This document shows, piece after piece, positions 7,682 through 17,165 of a DNA stretch of 64,000 bases (position 1 is its first letter; every line of letters starts with the position of its first letter). The stretch is from Aquisphaera insulae (GTDB lineage Bacteria; Planctomycetota; Planctomycetia; Isosphaerales; Isosphaeraceae): contig NZ_JAALJH010000015.1 of NCBI RefSeq assembly GCF_011064615.1, positions 61,915-125,914 of the forward strand, read 5' to 3'. Under the pieces are notes generated by a model. The model ran no database searches. It saw only the letters and a list, made by a program, of their open reading frames with translations, and had not been told where the DNA came from. The position numbers and the translations under genes are program-made.

Positions 7682-10600
7682 ATGGCCGGCGGGACAGTGG
7701 GGGTCAGTCCGATGCCGCTCCGCGACCTGTTCGGGGGCGGGACGGCCATCGGGATCAACGACGCGGAGCTGCTCCGGCGGTACGCCGGGTCGCGGGACGA
7801 AGCGGCGTTCGCGGCGCTGGTGGCGCGGCACGGGCCGATGGTCGCGGCGACCTGCCGGGCGGTCCTCCGCGACCACCACGACGCCGAGGACGCCTTCCAG
7901 GCCGCGTTCCTGGTCCTCGCCCGCAAGGCCGGCTCCGTCCGCGCCGGGGAGGCCCTAGGCGGCTGGCTGCATCGGGTGGCGTACCGGGCGGCCGTGGAGC
8001 GGCGGATCGAGGTCGAGCGGCGGCGGCGGACCGAGGCGGAGGTGCCCGCGATGGAGATCCCCGACCGCTCCGCCACGATCCCGGACGTCGAGGCGTGCTC
8101 GATCCTCCACCAGGAGCTCGACCGCCTGCCGGATGCCCTGCGGCTGCCGGTCGTCCTCTGCGACCTGGAGGGCCTGACCTACGAGCAGGCCGCCGCGCGC
8201 CTGCGATGCACCGCGCCGGCCCTCTATCATCGACTCGCGAAGGGCCGGACGCGGCTCCGCAATCATCTCATCCGCCGCGGCTTGACGGCCGCCGCGGCGG
8301 GCGTCGCGATGGAATCCGCGCGGGCCTCGGCGACGGCCGCCGTGCCCGCGTCGTGGACGTCCGCCGTCCTCGCCGCCGCGGCCGGCGGCGCGGCCTCTCC
8401 GGCGGCGGCCGCCCTGGCCCATTCCCTGATCGGGAGCCTGTTCCTGTCGCGGATCAGGATGATGGTGGTCGCGGGGCTGGCGGCCTGCTCGGTGATTTCC
8501 GCGGGGGTCGTGGTCGCGGGCAAGGAGCGGCCGCCGGGCCCGGTCGAGGCGCCGCCTCCGCCGCCCCGGGCCGCGGGCCATACGGCCGCACCGGAGGGCG
8601 GTCGTCCGACCCATTTCATCGTGGAGGCCCGCGACCTGGCCACCGACGCGCCCATGCCGGAGGCCCGCATCGAGCTGAAGGCGGAGGACGGCTCGGGATC
8701 GAATCTGGATTTCACGACCGAGGCCGCGGCCCCGGGCGTCACCCGGTACGCGCTCTCGGGCGACGCCCGGTATCTGCGGCTGAACGCCCGGCGTCCCGGC
8801 TTCGTCCCCCTGTCCCTCAGTTGGATCCGCGACGCCGCGTCTCCCGCGCCGCCGGACCGCTTCCTCTTCCAGATGGAGAAGGCCACGACCGTGAGCGGCC
8901 GGGTCATCGACCAGGATGACCGCCCGGTGGCCGGCGCCGCCGTCATCATCAACGTTTCCAAGAACTATCCTCGGTCCAGGCAGTGGATCGACACCCGCTG
9001 GGAAGAGATCCGGACCGGCACGGACGGCCGATGGTCGTTCTCGGGCGTGCCGGCGGAGGCGGGATCGATCCGGCTCGGGACCTACCACCACGGTTATCTC
9101 ACGGAGTCCAACTTCTTCAACGAGACGGAGGATTTCAGGCCGCTCTCCGCGCTCCGGGACGGCTCGGCAATCCTCCGCCTTCATCGCGGGACGCCCGTCG
9201 AGGTCACGGTCCGATCGACGTCGGGCCAGCCCGTCCCGAATGCCGAGGTCTTCTACGGACTCGGCCGCGGCTACGGCAACGCAATCCCGCCGGCGAAGAC
9301 GGACAGTCGGGGGCGATTGATGCTCGGGATCAAACCCGGAACGACCTCCAGCCTGATCGCCCGGGCTCCCCGCCTCGGCCCGGTGCTGGAGTCGATCCGC
9401 GTGGGAGACAGGCCGCTCCGCGTCGACCTGACGCTCCCCCCGCCCCGCGTGCTGACGGGGACGGTCCTCGACACCGCCCGAAGGCCGATCGCCGCCGCCT
9501 CGGTCCAGGTCTCGTGGAGCGGCCCGGCGACCCGGCCGGGCGAGGATCGAGGTAGCCAGGCGATCGCCGCGAGCCTGATCACGGACGCCGACGGCCGATT
9601 CACCTGGAAGGAAGCCCCGGCCGGGGGCATCCGGGTGAGCGCCGGGGCCCGCGGGTTCGCCGCCGATCCCGGCCGGGTCGTCGAGGCCGGGACCGAGCAC
9701 GAGCACGAGATCGTCCTCACGCCGCCGACCCTCGTGACGGGCACCGTGGTCGACGCCGAGACCGGCCGGCCGATCCCCCGGTTCACCGTCTCTTGTGGCT
9801 CGGTGTCGAACCCCGACGTCCCCCTCATCTGGCAGCGAGGTGATGACATCGATCGGGACGCGAAGAAGTCGCCCGGGGCCTTCGAATACGCCTTCGCCTC
9901 GCCGTCGCATCGGCAGGTCCTCCGCGTCTCCGCCGAGGGCTATCTCCCGGAGGAGACGGGGCGGTTCTCGATCGAGGGCACGCCGCACACCTTCACGTTC
10001 CGGCTCCATCGCGGCGAGCCGATCCGCGGCGCCGTCACGCGACCGGACGGCTCGCCGGCCACCGAGGGCCTCGTGTACCTCGTGCCGCCGGAGGAAGAGG
10101 ACACGATCGAATATCTCCGGATCGACAACGGCGCGATCCGCGACCGCGCCCGCACGGCCGAGGAGACCGCGAGGATCGGCCCCGACGGCCGGTTCACGCT
10201 GCCGCCGCAGCGGGGGAACTTCGCCCTCGTGGCCCTCTGCGACGCCGGGTCCGCGATCGTGCCTCGCCGCGAGATCCAGGGCGAGCCCACGCTCCGGCTC
10301 CGTCCCTGGGCCCGCGTCTCCGGTACGGTGACGCTCGACGGCAAGCCGGCGGCCAACCTCGTCATGCAGTCTCAGGACCTCGACGAGCCCGTGCCGATCC
10401 CGGGCGAGCCTCGCATCGAGACCCGGTATTACATCCGGACCGATGCCGAGGGCCGTTTCGATTTCCCGCGCGTCCTGCCGGGCCGGCTCCGCCTCGGGCG
10501 GTGGGCGCCCAACGGCCTGGAGCGCCGGATCTGGTTCACCGCCATGACGACGATCGACGTCGAGGCCGGCAAGACCTACGACCTGGCCATCGGCCGGAGC

Positions 10601-11380
10601 GGCCGGAAGCTCGCCGGCCGGCTCGAGATCCCCGGCGGCGGCCGCGGCGCCTGGATGATCCGCAAGGCGGAGATCGTGGCGAAGGATCATGACGCGAACA
10701 AGGATCCGGTCCTCCGCGGCGTCGAGGTCCTGCCCGACGGCCGGATCCGGGCCCAGGACCTGCCGCCCGGCGATTATCGGCTCCGGATCGCGCTCCACGA
10801 GCCACCGCCGGGTGACGCCTGCGGCTGGGGGCGATTGATCGCCTCGTATGACCATGGCTTCACGATCGCACGGGATGCGGACGATCATCCGCTCGACCTG
10901 GGCACGCTGCGGCCGGTCGAGGTGGCCGGGCGGGCGCTCGCGGTCGGAGACCCCGCGCCGGACTTCGCCTTCCGGACGCTCGACGGCAAGGAGGCGAAGC
11001 GATCCGACCTCCGCGGCAAGGTCGTGCTGCTGGACTTCTGGGCGACCTGGTGCGCCCCCTGCGTCGCCGAGATGCCGAACCTGGCGGCGATCCAGCGGGC
11101 GTACGGCCCCGATCCCCGCTTCGTCCTGCTCTCGGTGAGCCTCGACGACAGGCCGGCCCAGCCGGCGTACATGGCGAAGGTTGAGAAATGGTCGTGGCGG
11201 CAGGCCCACGTCGGCCCCGAGTCGCCGGCCGTCGCCGCGTACGGCGCGACCTCGATCCCCGCCACGTTCCTCATCGCCCCCGACGGCAAGGTCCTGGCCA
11301 CGGGCCTGCGCGGCGAGGCCCTGCGGGAGGCCGTGAGCGCGGCCGTCGGCCCTCCTTCTGCCCCGGGCCCGCCGCGGTGA
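7682..11380 (+). CDS. ECF sigma factor fused to a membrane segment, carboxypeptidase-regulatory-like repeats and a TlpA-type thioredoxin domain
   Basis: 1232 residues. The ATG at 7682 follows GGAGGGAGG; the frame extends upstream but overlaps the previous gene. Residues about 25-105 are sigma-70 region 2 (DHHDAEDAFQAAFLVLARKA), about 145-200 region 4 (LEGLTYEQAAARL). A hydrophobic segment at about 255-283 (MMVVAGLAACSVISAGVVVA) can cross the membrane. Then come Ig-like carboxypeptidase-regulatory repeats starting near 405, 590, 685 and 878 (VSGRVIDQDDRPVAGA, VTGTVVDAETGRPIP). Residues about 1087-1225 form a redoxin domain with Cys1124 and Cys1127 in WATWCAPC and the cis-Pro loop SIPATF. The layout predicts a cytoplasmic sigma factor tethered to a periplasmic redox-active sensor or enzyme. 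Release might need proteolysis; that is inference. Confidence 0.88.
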   Translation: MAGGTVGVSPMPLRDLFGGGTAIGINDAELLRRYAGSRDEAAFAALVARHGPMVAATCRAVLRDHHDAEDAFQAAFLVLARKAGSVRAGEALGGWLHRVAYRAAVERRIEVERRRRTEAEVPAMEIPDRSATIPDVEACSILHQELDRLPDALRLPVVLCDLEGLTYEQAAARLRCTAPALYHRLAKGRTRLRNHLIRRGLTAAAAGVAMESARASATAAVPASWTSAVLAAAAGGAASPAAAALAHSLIGSLFLSRIRMMVVAGLAACSVISAGVVVAGKERPPGPVEAPPPPPRAAGHTAAPEGGRPTHFIVEARDLATDAPMPEARIELKAEDGSGSNLDFTTEAAAPGVTRYALSGDARYLRLNARRPGFVPLSLSWIRDAASPAPPDRFLFQMEKATTVSGRVIDQDDRPVAGAAVIINVSKNYPRSRQWIDTRWEEIRTGTDGRWSFSGVPAEAGSIRLGTYHHGYLTESNFFNETEDFRPLSALRDGSAILRLHRGTPVEVTVRSTSGQPVPNAEVFYGLGRGYGNAIPPAKTDSRGRLMLGIKPGTTSSLIARAPRLGPVLESIRVGDRPLRVDLTLPPPRVLTGTVLDTARRPIAAASVQVSWSGPATRPGEDRGSQAIAASLITDADGRFTWKEAPAGGIRVSAGARGFAADPGRVVEAGTEHEHEIVLTPPTLVTGTVVDAETGRPIPRFTVSCGSVSNPDVPLIWQRGDDIDRDAKKSPGAFEYAFASPSHRQVLRVSAEGYLPEETGRFSIEGTPHTFTFRLHRGEPIRGAVTRPDGSPATEGLVYLVPPEEEDTIEYLRIDNGAIRDRARTAEETARIGPDGRFTLPPQRGNFALVALCDAGSAIVPRREIQGEPTLRLRPWARVSGTVTLDGKPAANLVMQSQDLDEPVPIPGEPRIETRYYIRTDAEGRFDFPRVLPGRLRLGRWAPNGLERRIWFTAMTTIDVEAGKTYDLAIGRSGRKLAGRLEIPGGGRGAWMIRKAEIVAKDHDANKDPVLRGVEVLPDGRIRAQDLPPGDYRLRIALHEPPPGDACGWGRLIASYDHGFTIARDADDHPLDLGTLRPVEVAGRALAVGDPAPDFAFRTLDGKEAKRSDLRGKVVLLDFWATWCAPCVAEMPNLAAIQRAYGPDPRFVLLSVSLDDRPAQPAYMAKVEKWSWRQAHVGPESPAVAAYGATSIPATFLIAPDGKVLATGLRGEALREAVSAAVGPPSAPGPPR

Positions 11381-11391
11381 GGCCGACAGGC

Positions 11392-11487
11392 TGGCCGTGG
11401 TGGAACACCACACAAGGCGGCCCGTCGCGCCGGACGGACCATGCTCGCGGGCCGAGGCGGTCCTGTGGAGTCCCACCACGGCCACCC
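11392..11487. repeat. P3 palindromic repeat, copy 1
   Basis: Inverted arms TGGCCGTGGTGGAACACCAC (11392-11411) and its imperfect complement at 11465-11487, with a loop containing GGCCGAGGCGGTCC. A second copy with perfect 25-base arms is at 27704-27803. It lies between the convergent sigma-fusion and rloB genes. Confidence 0.78.
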
Positions 11488-12034
11488 GACCGCCCGGCTC
11501 AGTCCCAGAAGAGGAAATCGCCTCGCGCAGATCAACCGTCAACTGATTCCGCCGGCGAGTCTCCTGCATCGGGTGCGGGCTGCGTCTCCTCGGTCGGCTC
11601 GGGGGTTGACGGCTCCGCTTGCCCTTCACCCCTACCCTTGAGGATCAGTTCTGTCAGCTCGTAGACGTTGGACGTCGGGTTATGCCCGGGCGTGCCGACA
11701 TCGTTTGCGAGGGCGTCGAGCCGCATGGCCCGTCTCACCGCCAGGGGATATCCTGGCGCGTATCGCGGGAAATCGACGTGCTTCTCGTACCCGGGGACGA
11801 GACTCTCCAGGAGGTCTTGCATGGCGTGTCGATGCTGCATGCCCGGGCTTTCTCGCAGGTGCAGGATGAGCCAGAGCTCGAAGCAGGGATTCGAGATCGC
11901 CAGGTTGATGTCATGTGCAGCCGCCATGACCTTGGCGTCGCCGAGGCGCGGATGCTCGTCGACGTCGAAGACGCACCACACCGAATCATAAGCGATATTC
12001 GGATCCTTCTGGCGCCTGGCTTCCCTGTCGATCG

Positions 12035-12044
12035 CGCGCTTCCG
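12035..12044. repeat. Target-site duplication, left copy
   Basis: CGCGCTTCCG directly abuts the left inverted repeat of the insertion sequence and is identical to 13326-13335. Its 10-bp length fits the 8-10 bp duplications known for the ISAs1 family. Confidence 0.92.
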
Positions 12045-13325
12045 CAGGGCGATTGCGCCATCATGGGTAATCTGCGAAGATGCTGACGACTGGCCCTTTG
12101 GCGGCCGGGCAGGAGCCCGGCGCGGGGGCCGGCGGCCGAGGCTTTCCGCCATGTCGTCGCAGCCGTCTCCCGAGCCCGCTCCCGCACCTCGTTCGGTCCG
12201 CCTTCAGGACCACTTCGCCGGCCTGACCGACCCGCGCCGGCGCAAGGTGACCTATCCGCTGGTGAACATCGTCACCATCGCCGTCTGCGCCGTGATCTGC
12301 GGGGCCGACGACTTCGTCGCCATCGCCACCTGGGGGCGGGCGAAGCGGGACTGGCTGGCGACGATCCTCGACCTCGAGGCGGGGATCCCGTCGCACGACC
12401 GCTTCAACGCGATCTTCCAGGCGTTGGACCCCGCGGCCTTCGAGGAGTGCCTGCTGGGCTGGATCGCCGAGCTCCACGAGGCGACCGCCGGCCAGGTCGT
12501 GGCCATCGACGGCAAGACGTTGCGCGGGAGCTTCGACCGGGCCTCGGGCAAGTCGGCGATCCACATGGTCTCGGCCTGGGCGACGGCCAACCGCCTGAGC
12601 CTCGGGCAAGTGGTCGTCGATGGGAAGTCGAACGAGATCACGGCGATCCCGGCGCTGCTGAGGCTGCTGGAGCTCGAGGGCTGCCTGGTGACGATCGACG
12701 CGATGGGCTGCCAGACGGCGATCGCCGAGGCGATCCTCGCCCGCGAGGCCGACTACGTCCTGGCGGTGAAGGACAACCAGCCGACGCTGCATCGCGGGAT
12801 CCAGGACTACTTCATAGGCCGGATGGAGGACGACTTCGCGAGCGTCGCGGTGAGCCGGCACGAGACGAAGGAGAAGGGCCACGGCCGCGTCGAGCACCGG
12901 GCGTACTACGTCTGCGCCGCGCCGGCCGACCTGCCCGACCGCGGGCGATGGAGGGGCCTGGAGGCGATCGGCGTGGCGATCAACATATCGACCCGCGACG
13001 GGAAGGAGAGCGACGCGGTGCGCTACTACATCCTCAGCCGCTCGCTGGGGGCGAAGGAGTTCGCCGATGCGGTCCGGGCCCACTGGACGATCGAGAATTC
13101 GCTGCATTGGCAACTCGATGTGACCTTCGGGGAGGACGCATGTCGCGTCCGCCGGGGCCTGGCCGACGCCAACCTGAGCGTCGTCCGCCGCGCCGCGCTG
13201 GGCCTGCTCAAGAATGAGACGTCCGAGAAGATCGGCATCAAGAACAAGCGACTCGCCGCCGCTTGCAATGATCGCTATATGGAGAAAGTACTAACTGGAT
13301 CATAACTTATGGTGCAATCGCCCTG
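12045..13325 (+). mobile_element. Complete ISAs1-family insertion sequence (1281 bp)
   Basis: Both ends carry the terminal inverted repeat CAGGGCGATTGC; extended, the two ends agree at 17 of 19 positions. The element holds one transposase gene and is bracketed by a perfect 10-bp target duplication. Intact ends, intact transposase and an unchanged duplication point to a recent and possibly still mobile insertion. Confidence 0.93.
12151..13305 (+). CDS. ISAs1-family DDE transposase
   Basis: 384 residues, full length for the family. The N-terminal segment [20 protein letters not shown] is the typical DDE_Tnp_1-associated domain, followed by the catalytic core: Asp120 in [12 protein letters not shown], Asp183 in VTIDAMGCQ and Glu315 in [15 protein letters not shown]. 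It catalyses cut-and-paste movement of the surrounding 1281-bp element. The stop codon lies 20 bases inside the right end. No frameshift or internal stop is seen, so the enzyme is probably functional. It is transcribed against the interrupted rloB gene. Confidence 0.95.
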   Translation: MSSQPSPEPAPAPRSVRLQDHFAGLTDPRRRKVTYPLVNIVTIAVCAVICGADDFVAIATWGRAKRDWLATILDLEAGIPSHDRFNAIFQALDPAAFEECLLGWIAELHEATAGQVVAIDGKTLRGSFDRASGKSAIHMVSAWATANRLSLGQVVVDGKSNEITAIPALLRLLELEGCLVTIDAMGCQTAIAEAILAREADYVLAVKDNQPTLHRGIQDYFIGRMEDDFASVAVSRHETKEKGHGRVEHRAYYVCAAPADLPDRGRWRGLEAIGVAINISTRDGKESDAVRYYILSRSLGAKEFADAVRAHWTIENSLHWQLDVTFGEDACRVRRGLADANLSVVRRAALGLLKNETSEKIGIKNKRLAAACNDRYMEKVLTGS

Positions 13326-13335
13326 CGCGCTTCCG
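13326..13335. repeat. Target-site duplication, right copy
   Basis: CGCGCTTCCG, identical to 12035-12044, directly after the right inverted repeat of the insertion sequence. Confidence 0.92.
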
Positions 13336-13538
13336 CCGCTTCGCGAATTCGACCAGGGAGAATGGCACGCCCGCTTGATCCGCGACCTCCACGCGGACTC
13401 GTGCGTTCTTGTGATGGAGCGCGAACTTCTCGAAGTACTGCTTCTCCGTCTCCGCCCCCTCGCAGACGATGAGCACGATGGGCCGGGGGTCGCGGAACGG
13501 ATCCCTCCGCCCCGGCCTCCGATGGCGGTTGCGGCCGC

Positions 13539-14837
13539 TCATGTGCCCTCTCCGCCGGGGACCCGGAAATCGCCCAGGAACGGGATAGCCCCATATCTCC
13601 CCTGGATGTACCCGCGTTCGATGTTCTCGTCCTTGCGCGGTTTGAAGTCCGTCAGCGGGTAGAGGACGGTCGCCGCACGCGGGTCCTTCTCGGTCAGCCA
13701 TACCTGATCTCGCCGCAGGGCCGGCTCCCCGACCAGCGTCCCGAGCAGGTTCGTGTCGTGGGTGGAGAAGATGAGTTGGGCGTTCCGCCTGTTGATCTCC
13801 GGGTCGTTATACTGCCTGACAATCAAGTCCGCGAGCATCGGATGCATGCTCGCTTCAAGCTCGTCCACAAGCAGCGGAGCCCCGGAGCGGATGGACCGGA
13901 GGACGGGCAGGGCGAGGCGGAAGAGGGTCCTGGTGCCCCGGGACTCCTCCTCGAGCGGCAGCCATGCGTCATCCGACTCGCACCTGTGCTTCAACTCGAA
14001 ACGAGCGCCGCGTAGCATCCTCCCCGCACCCGGCGCCTCGTCTCGGCCAAGCCTCAAGTCGACGATGCCGATGTCGGCGGCCTGGAGCATCGCCTTGAAA
14101 GGCTCAAGCATCGATTCCGGCCTTTCCTCCTCGAGGAAGCTGGGCTGTCGGATCTCGCCGGGCTCTTCGAGCATGGAGGCGAGTTCTCGTTCGAAGCGGT
14201 GCTGGTTCGGATAGAGCCGGCGGGATGAGGAGGGGCTGACGGCCAGGTTGATCGCGTGGATGGAGCCGAACCACGAGAAGAGCGGCGATAGCTGCGGATG
14301 TTTGAGCTGCGCGGCAGCCGACAGGTAGAGGGCGTTCGGCCGGGTCAATCCCTCAATGACCTTATTCTCGCCCCGGAGGTTCTCGCCGAACTTGAAGCTC
14401 TTGCCCTCGCGTTCGAGCCAGGTCTGCTTCTTGCCGTTGGGCCAGGCGTAGATCCATTCCTCGAGGAACGCATCATCGTTGCACGTGAACCCGTACTGAT
14501 AACGGATCCCTTCGATGATCATCTCGACTTCGTACAGCGAGGGCTCATCTCGCTTCTCCCCCCAGGCGAACGGATCCCTGGGAACCCCTTCGTCAGGCCC
14601 CCACAATCGATGGGAGAGACTTACCGCGTCTTTCACATACGCGAGCGCCGCCAGGACGTTGCTCTTGCCGCTCCCGTTAGCTCCGTAGATCGCGACGACC
14701 GGGAGGATCTTCGCTCCGTGGCTCCCAACTTCGCGCGGTCGACCATCGCACTCATCGCCGATCCGGGCCGCTTCCATCGAGAGCACTTGCTCATCGCGGA
14801 TCGAGCGGTGATTCTCGACGCGAAACTCGATGAGCAT
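13539..14837 (-). CDS. rloA: RloA-type AAA ATPase (ABC-like), partner of RloB
   Basis: 432 residues starting MLIEFRVENHRSI at 14837, with AGAAGGGG upstream; the in-frame extension to 14900 lacks a ribosome site. The P-loop is AIYGANGSGKSN (about 48-59), the Walker B region LLVDELEASMHP and the switch His is in LIFSTHDTNLLG, the arrangement of AAA_15/AAA_21 ATPases related to OLD and RloA. RloA/RloB pairs are associated with restriction and phage-abortive loci: the ATPase is thought to sense infection and control the TOPRIM-like effector. Here the ATPase is intact while its effector gene, overlapping by 4 bases, is broken by an insertion sequence, so the ATPase is probably an orphan. Confidence 0.88.
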   Translation of the reverse strand: MLIEFRVENHRSIRDEQVLSMEAARIGDECDGRPREVGSHGAKILPVVAIYGANGSGKSNVLAALAYVKDAVSLSHRLWGPDEGVPRDPFAWGEKRDEPSLYEVEMIIEGIRYQYGFTCNDDAFLEEWIYAWPNGKKQTWLEREGKSFKFGENLRGENKVIEGLTRPNALYLSAAAQLKHPQLSPLFSWFGSIHAINLAVSPSSSRRLYPNQHRFERELASMLEEPGEIRQPSFLEEERPESMLEPFKAMLQAADIGIVDLRLGRDEAPGAGRMLRGARFELKHRCESDDAWLPLEEESRGTRTLFRLALPVLRSIRSGAPLLVDELEASMHPMLADLIVRQYNDPEINRRNAQLIFSTHDTNLLGTLVGEPALRRDQVWLTEKDPRAATVLYPLTDFKPRKDENIERGYIQGRYGAIPFLGDFRVPGGEGT

Positions 14838-14909
14838 GGCGGCCCCTTCTTTCCTCTGAAAAACCGATCCAGGGCAGTCGAGCGAGGAAACTCCGCGCAA
14901 AACGCCGAT

Positions 14910-14932
14910 AAAACCGGATTTCTTCCGATTTT
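14910..14932. promoter_or_regulatory. Inverted repeat upstream of rloA, possible operator
   Basis: AAAACCGGA and TCCGATTTT (one mismatch in nine) surround TTTCT, about 75 bases upstream of the rloA start in an AT-richer patch. Position suits a regulator site. A hairpin role is also possible. Confidence 0.35.
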
Positions 14933-15076
14933 ACAGGACGGTGACGTCGGTTACCACAAGTCGGAGTTTCCGGCCATGCGCTTTTCCGAGTCCACCCATG
15001 GGCCATAGATTTACAGGTCATATGGGGATGAAGTCCTCCTTGCCAACGATTCAACCCGGCCCACACCCCGCGAGCC

Positions 15077-17137
15077 TCACCGCGTGCCATCCGCCCGGAC
15101 GCGGACGGTCGGGTGGCCGGGCGGGAAGAATGCGCGGAAGAGCTCGGGGAGGGGGCCGTCGAACTCGGCCACGCGGAGGGCGCTCCAGGTCGACTGGTCG
15201 CCGGTGGCGTAGTAGAGGTACGTCTTGCCGTCGCGCTCCAGGATGTCCACGTCGGAGTTGTTCAGGCCCTCGCCGTCGGCGGCCTCCAGGATCGGATTCA
15301 GGGGGCTCAGCTCCCATTCGGTCAGGTCCCTCGATCGGGCCAGGTAGGAGATCCAGCCCTTGTGGCCGGGCGTCGCGGCGTGGAGATAGATCACGTAGTA
15401 GAACGGGGCGACATACCGGATCACCGGGCAGGCGCTGTACTCGTTGCCCGTCCCCGCGAAGATCAGGCCGGGGACCTTCTCCCAGGCGGACAGGTCCTTC
15501 GACCGCGCGAACTTGAAGCAGAAGCCCACGGGCTTGTTCGACTCGTACGCCATCAGGTAGCCCCGGTCGTCGCGGCAGACCGAGACATTCAGCAGGGCCT
15601 CGCCGCCGTCGCGCTTCAACGCGGGCTCGCGCTTCCAGGTCTTCAGGTCGGCGGAGGAGAACCGGTAAATATCCCGGAACCAGTCCTTGCCCCCCTCGCT
15701 GGCGAAGACGTTCAGCTCCGGCCCGGCGACGATCGCCGAGGCCAACGAGTGGCCCTGGCCGAACCGCGCGACCTCCTTGCCGGTGACGAGGTCCCGGATC
15801 AACAGGTGCATGGACCCCGCATAGGCATCGGTGTTCACCTTTGTGTCATCCCGCACGTTGTGGACCAGTAGCGGGCGGCCCTGGAAGACGACGGGGGTGC
15901 TCTCCATCGCGTCGGCGATGGCGAACGGGAGCTTGGTCAGCCGGGGCCGCGAGTGCGCCCCCCCTGCCCCGTCGGATCCTCCGCCGGGCCAGCCGCGGCC
16001 GTCGGGCGAGGGGGGCGCGATCCGGGCGAAGAGGTCGCCGGGCCAGGCACCCAGGCGCTTCCAGCCGGGCGGGACCGGCTGCTTGAACTGGACGTAGGCG
16101 GAGACCTCGCCGCGGAGGGAGGCGGTCGCCGCCGCGCCCTCGGGGCCGGGGGTGAAGAGGCTGTAGCCGGCCAGGGTGGAATTCTCGAGGTCGACGTGGA
16201 GCTTCCCCTTGGGGCCGTGGTGCTCGGTGCAGAGGATCCCGGTGCTCTTGCCGCCCATCTCCGGCTGGGTGAAGTTGAGGACGATCAGGCGGCAGTTCAC
16301 GAATCTGGCCCGGGCACACTTGCTCGCGTACGAGAGGGCGACGGCGTTGTCGGGATGGACCAGGGTGCAGTCCTCGAAGACCGCGTGGGGGGCCTCGGGC
16401 ATCGCGTCCTCCCAGCCCCCCATCAGGACGGCGGCGGTGTCGCCGACGAAGTCGAGGGCCAGGAAGTAGCAGCGGCGGAAGACGCTGGGCTCGGCGGGCC
16501 GGACGGTCGGATAGACCACGCCGCCGCCGAAGGCGCGGCCGGTGCCGACGCAGTCCTCGACGACCACGGTGAAGCCCTCGCCGCTGCGGCTGGTCAGGTC
16601 CCAGAAGAGGCCGGCGTCGCCCCCCGCCGTGTAGAGCCGACGGAGCAGCCAGCGGTCCCAGACGATGCTCGAGAACGTCTCGCGGTTGTTGCCGGTCGGC
16701 CAGTGGGCGTCCGAGGCGCGGATGGGCCCCCACCAGTCCCAGCTCTTGAAGCCCTTCGCCGGGTCGCCCGAGTCGATCAGGGCCCAGCCCGTGGCGCCGG
16801 AGCCGAGCGCACCGTCGAAGTCGCAGACGATCGCGTTGTAGGCGCCGGCCGCCCCCTTCTTCGAGGGCGAGAGATTGGCCTCCACGTACGTCCCGGGCCG
16901 GACCAGGATGGTATGGCCGCCGCGGTCGTCGGGGACGGCGTCGAGCGCCGCCTGGATCGTCCGGAAGGCGGTCTTCCAGCTCCGCCCGTCGGTGTTGTCC
17001 CCCTCGCGAGAGACGTGGATCGTCACCCCGCGCCGGCCCGCGTAATCAGGGCTCGTCGGATCCCAGGGCGCGGCCGACGCGGCCGACGGAGAGCAGACGA
17101 CCATCACGGCCAGCATCGCCGCGGACAGGTATTTCAT
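15077..17137 (-). CDS. Secreted two-domain protein: pectate-lyase-like beta-helix plus GH43-like beta-propeller
   Basis: 686 residues; the ATG at 17137 gives a signal peptide (MKYLSAAMLAVMVVCSPSAA, ending ASA). Residues about 35-330 look like a right-handed parallel beta-helix of the pectate-lyase superfamily (TIHVSREGDNTDGRSWKTAF, HTILVRPGTYVEANLS, then repeated NCRLIVLNF-type rungs). Residues about 370-680 carry beta-propeller blades typical of GH43/GH32 or GH130 (STPVVFQGRPLLVHN, RSKDLSAWEKV, LNNSDVDILERDGKTYLYYA). I infer an extracellular enzyme or binding protein for plant or algal polysaccharide; the catalytic residues cannot be assigned with confidence. A P2 palindrome lies directly upstream. 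The joining of the two folds is unusual. Confidence 0.72.
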   Translation of the reverse strand: MKYLSAAMLAVMVVCSPSAASAAPWDPTSPDYAGRRGVTIHVSREGDNTDGRSWKTAFRTIQAALDAVPDDRGGHTILVRPGTYVEANLSPSKKGAAGAYNAIVCDFDGALGSGATGWALIDSGDPAKGFKSWDWWGPIRASDAHWPTGNNRETFSSIVWDRWLLRRLYTAGGDAGLFWDLTSRSGEGFTVVVEDCVGTGRAFGGGVVYPTVRPAEPSVFRRCYFLALDFVGDTAAVLMGGWEDAMPEAPHAVFEDCTLVHPDNAVALSYASKCARARFVNCRLIVLNFTQPEMGGKSTGILCTEHHGPKGKLHVDLENSTLAGYSLFTPGPEGAAATASLRGEVSAYVQFKQPVPPGWKRLGAWPGDLFARIAPPSPDGRGWPGGGSDGAGGAHSRPRLTKLPFAIADAMESTPVVFQGRPLLVHNVRDDTKVNTDAYAGSMHLLIRDLVTGKEVARFGQGHSLASAIVAGPELNVFASEGGKDWFRDIYRFSSADLKTWKREPALKRDGGEALLNVSVCRDDRGYLMAYESNKPVGFCFKFARSKDLSAWEKVPGLIFAGTGNEYSACPVIRYVAPFYYVIYLHAATPGHKGWISYLARSRDLTEWELSPLNPILEAADGEGLNNSDVDILERDGKTYLYYATGDQSTWSALRVAEFDGPLPELFRAFFPPGHPTVRVRADGTR

Positions 17138-17165
17138 GATCAGGACCCTTCGATGAGGAAAGCGA

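Larger units (their letters stand above)
11532..13542 (-). pseudogene. rloB: rloB, TOPRIM-like effector of an RloAB defence locus, split by an ISAs1-family element
   Basis: The N-terminal part (13542 down to 13326) begins MSGRNRHRR and contains the glutamate motif VLIVCEGAETEKQYF; the C-terminal part (12034 down to 11532) contains [10 protein letters not shown] with the Asp-x-Asp pair and the RloB hallmark [14 protein letters not shown]. Removing the insertion plus one copy of its 10-bp target repeat joins ...AKRRKR to AIDREARR in frame, giving 239 residues, a normal RloB length. The start overlaps the stop of rloA as ATGA, so the two were translationally coupled. As it stands the Glu and Asp motifs are on separate fragments, so the effector is almost certainly inactive. 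Confidence 0.88.
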
